DNA of 64,000 nt. Origin: Dreissena polymorpha (Eukaryota > Mollusca > Bivalvia > Myida > Dreissenidae). The DNA is taken from assembly GCF_020536995.1 (NCBI RefSeq), contig NC_068366.1:28027363-28091362 (forward strand), in the 5' to 3' direction. The position numbers were made by a program, and so were the translations under genes. The notes below the pieces were generated by a model, which saw only the letters and a program-made list of their open reading frames with translations, was not told the DNA's origin and searched no databases. Each line of letters begins with the position of its first letter. Within the stretch, counting starts at the first letter, position 1. This document shows positions 38,401 to 47,400 of this stretch, one piece after another.

Positions 38401-41400
38401 GGTCACTAGGTCAAAGGTCAAGGTCACTGTGAAAAAAATAAAAATTTTGACAAGCTTTCGCAGGCGAGCACGGCACTCATTATGCGGTGCTCTTGTTATC
38501 ATCTGCTACGCTGTTTACTTGGAAAGAAAGATACCATTTAAGTCAACAGGACAAGGTCTGTTTGGCTATGTTGATGTAATGTATTATTGTTCCTAATGCT
38601 ATTAGCCCTATGTCGTGTCATGAGCCTGCGTGTTTCAGTGCCCCAGCAAGGCAGCCTGCTCATCACAACAGAGTTTGGCAGGATTCTGGTGGATCCCAAT
38701 GAAATATGTGTCATCCAGGTAACTATAAGTAACATAATGCATGTGTTTATTTATAATATTGTTGGAACAATTGTGTGGTTACAGTCCCAGCTGTAAACAT
38801 ACGTGAACTGTTGCAATGCTGGTTAGTCTGTTGTGCTCTATTAATTTTGTCTACCCCCCATCATATAAACACTGTATCTTATTACTGTTTCATTTTACCT
38901 TACACTGTCAGAATATGATTGTTTGCTGATATATTTTATGCACTTTAATTTAAGACAATATTAGTTATTTGATAAGAATGCCTGTCTGAAATATCCTTAA
39001 ATGGAATGAAGTAGGATATCAGTTTACATTCTCCCCACAAACAGGTCTTTATGTGGGTATACTGGGATCACCAATTGGTTGGTTTGTTGTTTCGTATGGC
39101 CATTTGTTGGTTGGTAAGTTTGTAAGCACTTCCTGTCCTTTGAACAACTTTAATATTGTGCCCAACTTTGATTGACAAGTAGTCATTTTTGCAAATGAAC
39201 TTTCTTACTGCTAATTCAGATTTTCATAAAACTGTATGCATGTAGTTCATTTACAGCTTGGGACTGTTGCTATACTTTTGAAAATGGCTAACTTTTGTTA
39301 TCTTGATGCAGCTTATCTTTCTGAATACTTTTATGTCAACATACATTTACATGTAAGGCATGTGAATAACTTGGCACAAATGTAGACCTATATCAGGCAA
39401 TGAGGGACAGTGTGTCACATTCAAGAACCACAGTGCTACCTTCAAGTTCAGGGTCAAACTTAAGGTCTTTGTGGAATAATGGATATGGTGTCTGCCTAGT
39501 AATTTGGAGTTGTGTGGTTTTATCACAACCTAAGTGTTGTTATAAAAACGTATGAAAATAATTTATATTTAAACTTAACCATCATGACAAAATTTAATTA
39601 CCAGTATTTTTTATGACATAATTTCGCCCGATTGGTGCCAAAAGGAATCACGTGCCTTCTTATTTAAATGTCACATGGTACCTTTTTGCACCCATGGGGC
39701 GATTTGTAACCATGTTTTTAATAAAGTTGAAGATCAATGTTATTTATTCTGGTGTAATGTGCGGGCGGGTGGTTGGGCAGTAAGTTGGGCAGCATTAAAC
39801 AGGTGGGATCTGGTCAATAAATTAAGTTTGCATTGTCCAATCTGGATACAAGTATTGCACGGGGATCTTGTTTTTGATTATTTTAAAAGGAAGGGTCAAG
39901 GTCAAGGTAGCTGAACTTAAAATAGGACTAAAAAAATGTTTTAAAAGTCGGTTTGATTTTTTATTGATTTTTCATCATTTGACGCATTTTAAAGTTTTAA
40001 TAAGTTGTTTCTGAAAAAGATTTTTTTAAATCTATTAATAATAACCTACTGTCAGCTATCTTGGATGGATAGGACACAGTTTGTTTAAATAATACTTTTT
40101 ATGTCCTAACTTGCCTCTATGCTTGTACCACTGCAGCTGTGAATGCATTTAAATGGCAGAATGATGGGCGAAGCACATGGCTCTCCCATTCAAGTGATAA
40201 CCTGCCTCTATTCTTGTGCTATAAAAGCTTTGCATGCTTTTCAATGCTGTTCCTATTGAAGTGATAACCGGCCTCTATGCTTGTACTATGGTATGCGTTT
40301 CAATGCCACTGCTTGAAGTTCTGAATTATCTCTTAACTTGTACTACCATAGCTGTGACTGTTTAAATGCCACTTCTTTTAAGGTTATAAAGTCTCTATGC
40401 TTGTACTACCATAGCTGTAAATGTGTTAAAATGCCACTTCTATTAAGGTTATAAACACTCTCTATGCTTGTACTACCATAGCTGTGAATGTGTTTAAATG
40501 CCACTTCTATTAAGGTTATAAACTTTCTCTATGCTTGTACTACCATAGCTGTGAACTAGTCCATATAAACGGACTCCCAGAGCCTTTGATACTTTTGCTT
40601 TGGCGGCTCTGGCAGTCCATATGCACCCCTTCATAAACATGGGTGCAGTTCAGCGCAGCGAATCCCTGCGCTTCACTAAACAGAAGTCATTCGAGACAAA
40701 TTGAGGAAAATAATGAATAAACTTCATAAACATGTTAAATTTACCTGAATGGCAACCTATGGATGTTATCCTTTGCATGCACCCTATAAAAACACGACGA
40801 TGTTTCAACAAACTTTTCTCGCTGACATGTTTATGTTTAAATTTGAAACAGTGTATTCTGTTTCGAATACCACATGGTTATCGACTTAATAGGCTGGAGC
40901 ACATAACCCGATGTGCAAAATATTGATGTACTGCGACCTAAGCAATATTGGGTCGATTTTCCAATATGGCGGATACAGCGTACGAAACAAAACCTTAGTC
41001 AATAAAATCAATTATTTGTTGCTTTAATGGTACAATTTGGATAAGTTTGTGGTTTAGATAGGTAAACTTTAATAAGTTCTTGCAGTTTCAGTGTTCCTTA
41101 ATCATTGCATTGTTGATAACATTTTGCACCCATGGACAAGAGAGAGCACATTGCAACTCTAAGCTATATATATTGGGCTATAAAGCTTAGGGTTGAATTA
41201 TTGCAACTAAGCTGTGAATGTGTTTAAATGCCACTTCTATTAAGGTTATAAAATCTCTATGCTTGTACTACCATAGCTGTGAATATGTTTTAATGCACCT
41301 TCTATTAAGGTTATAAACTTTCTCTATGCTTGTACTACCATAGCTGTGAATGTGTTCAAATGCCACTTCTATTAAGGTTATAAACTCTCTATGCGCTTAC

Positions 41401-44400
41401 TACCATAGCTGTGAATGTGTTTCAATACCATTTTTATTAAGGTGCTAAACTCTATGCTTGTACCACTGCAGCTGGGTATGCGTTTCAATGTGTCAGTGAC
41501 AGGGGAGTCTCGTGGCTACGTTGTTGAGGTGTTTGATGGCCACTTCCAGCTCCCTGACCTGGGACCGATTGGTTGGTAGCCTCCAAATGTTGGCGCTTTC
41601 AAGTTTAGTGGCCTAATTCATTTATTTATTTTATACTACATGTATTACATGTATTAACAATAATGTTGTTAAAACCATATTTTATGTTGGTGCTCTTCCA
41701 GCTTTATTGCAATATTCTTAATTAAATAAAAAATATAATTGTTAGGTATTACATGTACCATTTGTGGAAAATGTATGTAGATAGCTGCAGCTGTACAAGA
41801 GCATGGAGATATTTTCTTATTAACACAAGTCATATTTCTCATGTCATATTTGTTCGTGACTCAGGGGCTAATGGACTTGCCAACCCACGTGACTTCCTAA
41901 CCCCAGTTGCCTGGTATGAGGACAGGGAGGTCCAAGGTTTTGAGGTCATCAGCAAGTATCAAGGACATCTGTTCAGGGCACTACAGGTATGTCTTAATAA
42001 CCACAAATTATCACCTTCGTTAATATATGTTATGTGCCATTATAGTTATATTAGTTCAAATATAATTTAAAAAGAATATTTTTTATGTGTAGAAGCTTTA
42101 TATTAAATGTGTTTAATGTAGTTTGTTTTGATGTGTATTTGTTTTAATGCTCCCCCAAAATTTATTTTGGGGGGAGCATATAGTCGCCGCTTCGTCTGTC
42201 AGTGTGTGCGTCTGTCTGTCCATCCGTGCACAATTTTTGTCTGGGCTATTTCTCAGCAACTTATGACTGGAATTCAATGAAACTTTATGGGACGCTTCAC
42301 TACCAAGAGGAGATGTGCATATTATCAGCGGGTTCTGGTCGGATGATTTTCACAGAGTTATGGCCCTTTGAAATTTTCCATTAACTGTACATATAGTGCA
42401 ATTCTTGTCCAGGCTATTTCTCAGCAACTAATGACTGGAATTCAATGAAACTTTATGGAAAGCTTCACTACCAAGAGGAGATGTGCATATTATCAGCGAG
42501 GTCTGGTCGGATGATTTTTCACAGTGTTATGGCCCTTTGAAATTTTCTATAAAAAATTATTTTCCCCCCCCAACTACTGTGCCCTCAAGACGTTTCCTTT
42601 TATCTGAATATATAGTGCAATATTGTGACAAAAAAAATTTGGGGAGCATCACCCGTCTCCGACGGTTTCTTGTTTATTGTAAACATGATTTTCTGAATTC
42701 AAATTTAAGAAGTTAATATCTCGTGTGATGTACAACAGTGTTGACTTTGGATGTTTTACATATACATGAAATGGTTGTTGTCTTGAAAGGCCCATGTAAC
42801 CCAGATTATGTCAGGTGAGGCACATAATGACTCCACAGTAGATCAATGGAACAAATTAAAATTAAGTAAACTGTCTTTTGTTTACTAAAATATAAGTATT
42901 TGTTTGTATGATTCTTTCTTTGAGGACCATTCACCCTTCGATGTGGCTGCCTGGCATGGGAACTATTGCCCATACAAGTACAACCTGAAGAACTTTATGG
43001 TGATCAACGCAGTGGCATTTGATCATGCAGTGAGTCTGACACTTTATATACACACTGTCATTTGATCATGCAGAAAGTGTGACACTTTATAAACTTACTG
43101 CCCTTTGATCATGCAGTGAATGTGACACTATATAAGCACACTGTCCTTTGATCATGGCGTGAGTGTTACACTTTATAAGCACACTTTTTTGATCATGCAG
43201 TTAGTCTTGACATTTTATAAGCACTCTGGCCTTTTATTATGAAGTAAGTGTGACACTTTATAAACACTCTGTTTTTGATCGTGCAGTGAGTGTGACACTT
43301 AATAAGCACATTGCCTTTTGATCTTGCAAAAAGACTTTATAAACCCAGTTCTTTGATCATGCAGTAAGTTTGACACTTATAAACACTGTCCTTTGATCGT
43401 GCAGTAAGTGTGACACCTTATAAGCACACAGTCCTTTGATCATGCAGTGGGTGTGACACTTTATAAGCACTCTGTTGTTCGATCATGCAATAAGTTTGAC
43501 ACTTATAAACACAGTCATTTGATCATGCAATGAGTGTTACACTTTTTAAGCACGCTGTCCTTTGATCATGCAGAAGTCACTTATAAAAACATTGTCATTT
43601 TAACATGATATTATTGTGACACTTAATTAAAAAAGTTGTAATTTTATCTTAATTTTTGGATCCTTGATATAAACAATGTCATATGATCTTATTTAAAAAA
43701 TGCAAGTGTTCCAGATTTGCTGCAGTGTAAAAAAATGTACATTTGTCATTTGCTCATAAAGGTTGTCTCTTGAATAGTAATCACTACGTTATTAAAGCTT
43801 TTTGTCTTATTGTAACACATGTATAAAAGGAAATAGTAGTTTGTACGTCACATTGATGCTAGCAATACCCTTTTTTTAAACCTGGGTAGCTGTCAGGTGT
43901 GTGATCCATGTTTCAGGACCCGTCCATCTTCACAGTGCTCACCTGTCAGTCCAACAAACCAGGGACCGCTATTCTAGACTTTGTCATTTTCCCTCCAAGA
44001 TGGGGCGTTACTGACAAGACGTTCCGCCCACCATACTACCACAGTGAGTACTGAATAGAACTGAAATGAATTGTATTATTTGAGAGCAGTATTGTGTTTT
44101 CTTATTGCAAGGGCATTCTTTTGCAACATCATGTACAAATAGAATCAAGATAAATTTGCAATATTTGTTTTAAATTGTTAATTAAAGGCAATTAATGAAG
44201 ATCAATAAGGGATGTTTAGTTGATATTTAATGCTACCATGTCCTCTGTATTCAAAGGTTGTGTTTTATCCACAGGAAACTGTATGAGTGAGTTCATGGGG
44301 CTGATACTTGGAAAGTATGAAGCCAAGGTAGGCATTTTTGACATACATTATTAGCTCGGCTGTTTTCGGAGAAAACCCGAGGTATTGTCATAGCCAGCTC

Positions 44401-47400
44401 GTTGAGTTGTGTCGTCCACATCGTGCTTAAACCTTTACATTTTGTCAAGGTTTTGAACATTGGCTCTAAAATCAAAGTGCTACAACTTTGAAACTTAGTA
44501 TGAAGCTGCACCTTGATTATTAGTCCCCTATCGGTGAAACCGGAGAGGGACTTATGGTTTGCACTCCGTCTGTCAGTCAGTCTGTCAGTCAGTCTCAGTC
44601 ACACTTTTCTGGATCCTGCGATAACTTTAAAACTTCTTAATATTTTTTCATGAAACTTTATGCATGGATAGATGGCAATATGGACATTATGCACGTCATT
44701 TCATTTTGGTTGCTATGGCAACAAATAGACTACAAATACTGCTGAAAATGGTGCTTTTCTGGATCCTGCAATAACTTTATAAGTTCTTAATTTTTTTTCA
44801 TGAATCTTGAAACATGGATAGCTGGCAATATGGACATTATGCACGTCATTTTATTTTGTTCTTACATAAAAAATTCTCGTTGATATGGCAACAAATAGAC
44901 TACAAATACTACTGAAAAGGGTGGTTTTCTGGATCCTGCGATAACTTTAAATTTTTTATTATTTTTTATGAAACTTTAAACATGGTTAGATGGCAATATG
45001 GACATTATGCACGTCATTTCATTTTTTTCCTACGTCAAATATTCTGGTTGCTATAGCAACAAATAGACTAGAAATACTGCTGAAAATTGTGTTTTTTTCT
45101 GGATCCTGCAATAACTTTAAAAGTTCTTCATATTTTTTCATGAAACTTGAAACATGGATAGATGGCAATATGGACATTATGCACCTCATTTCATTTTGTT
45201 CCTACGTCAAAAATTTTGTTTGCTGTGGCAACAAATAGACTAGAAATACTGCTGAAAATGGTGTTTTTTTCTGGATCCTGCGATAACTTTAAAAGTTCTT
45301 CATATTTTTTCCTGAAACTTGAAACATGGATAGATGGCAATATGGACATTATGCACATCATTTCATTTTGTTCCTACATCAAATATTCTGGTTGCTATGG
45401 CAACAAATTACAAAAAAAGAAAGAAAAAAATCTGAAAATAGTGGAGCAGGTAGGGGACATAAATTGCTTGGCAATAGTCTTGTTTCGGAATGCCACACTA
45501 GGTCAAAGGTCAAGGTCACTGTGACCTGAAAAAAATATTTTGACAAGCTTTCATTTATTCACAACTGCACCTGCAGCCGAGTGTGGCCCCCGTTATGCGG
45601 TGCTCTTGCATCTATCTTTGCATTTTATTAATGGATTTTGCAATAGATTTTAAACAGAAATAAATATGTCTAATTTAATGTTAAAAACTCTGCTTTGAGA
45701 CTAATGTCAGAAGTTCATATTATTGTTATATTAACAGGGTTTGTCATCTGTATACATTGCTATAAGTGTATGATACTAAACATACGTGTGCTGGTGGTAA
45801 CTGTGCTCTACTACTGTCAAGGAGGCGGGTTTCCAGCCTGGTGGCTGCACTCTACACAGCATGATGACACCTCATGGACCAGACGCCCAGTGCTTTGAAA
45901 AGGCTTCCAATGAGGACCTAACTCCAGTCAGAGTGGCAGACGGCACCATGGTACTGGATGGAAAACATTTGCCTCACAATGTGCAACAAAAGACTGTCCA
46001 TTGACACTTGACTATCAACAATTTTTGTTTAACTTAAGTAGCAAAGTTTTAAATTAAAAAAGTAAAAATGCTAAAAATTCAGATTCATGTATGAGTCATC
46101 CAAGAGTTTCTATCTGACTTAGTTTGTTATCTTGTGTCAAGTGACATGCATTTATGTTTGGGTACTCAGAATTTCTTTATTACTGAGTGTTAAATCAATC
46201 GTCATTTACAGAAGTTCATGTTTGAGTCTTCACTGAGTTTCTATATGACTGAGTGTTATATTGCCTGTTACAGGCATTCATGCTTAAATCCTGACTGAGT
46301 TTCTATATGACTGAGTGTTATATCTATTGCCTGTTACTGGCATTCATGTTTGAGTCCTCACGGAGTTTCTATATAACTGAGTGTTATATATATTGCCTGT
46401 TATTGACATTTATGTTTGAGTCCTCACTGAGTTTCTATATGACTGAGTGTTATATTGCCTGTTACATGCATTCATATTTAAATCATGACTGAGTTTCTAT
46501 ATGACTGAGTGTTATATTTATTGACTTTTACAGGCATTCATGTTTAAGTCCTGACGGAGTTTCTATATGACTGAGTGTTATATCTATTGCCTGTTACTGG
46601 CATTCATGTTCGAGTCCTCACTGAGTTTCTATATGACTGTGTGTTATATCTATTGACTGTTACAGGCATTCATGTTTGAGTCCTGACTGACTTTCTATAT
46701 GACTGAGTGTTATATCTGTAGCTTGTTACTGGCATTCATGTTTAAGTCCTGACTGAGTTTCTATATGACTGAGTGTTATATCTATTGCCTGTTACTGGCA
46801 TTCATGTTCGAGTCCTCACTGAGTTTCTATATGACTGTGTGTTATATCTATTGACTGTTACAGGCATTCATGTTTGAGTCCTGACTGACTTTCTATATGA
46901 CTGAGTGTTATATCTGTTGCCTGTTACTGGCATTCATGTTTAAGTCCTGACTAAGTTTCTATATGACTGAGTGTTATATCCATGGTCTGTTGCAAACATT
47001 AATGTTTAAGTCCTGACTGAGTTTCTATATGACTTGAGTGTTATATCTATCGACTGTTACAGGCATTCATGTTTAACTCCTGACTGAGTTTCTATATGAC
47101 TGTGTGATATATTTATTGCCTGTTACAGGCATTCATGTTTAGGTCCTGACTGAGTTTCTATATGACTGAGTGTTATATCTATTGACTGTTACAGGAATTC
47201 ATGTTTAAGTCCTGACTGAGTTTCTATATGACTGAGTGTTATATATATTGCCTGTTACTGGCATTCATGTTTAAGTCATGACTGAGTTTCTATATTACTG
47301 AGTGTTATATCTATCGACTGTTACAGGCATTCATGTTTAAGTCCTGACTGAGTTTCTATATGACTGTGTGATATATTTATTGCCTGTTATTGGCATTCAT

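Noticed and set aside
40950-40993. ATGGCGG start in a YY1-like context inside HGD intron 8
   Set aside because: The frame stops after ten codons and lies in an insertion within the tandem array.
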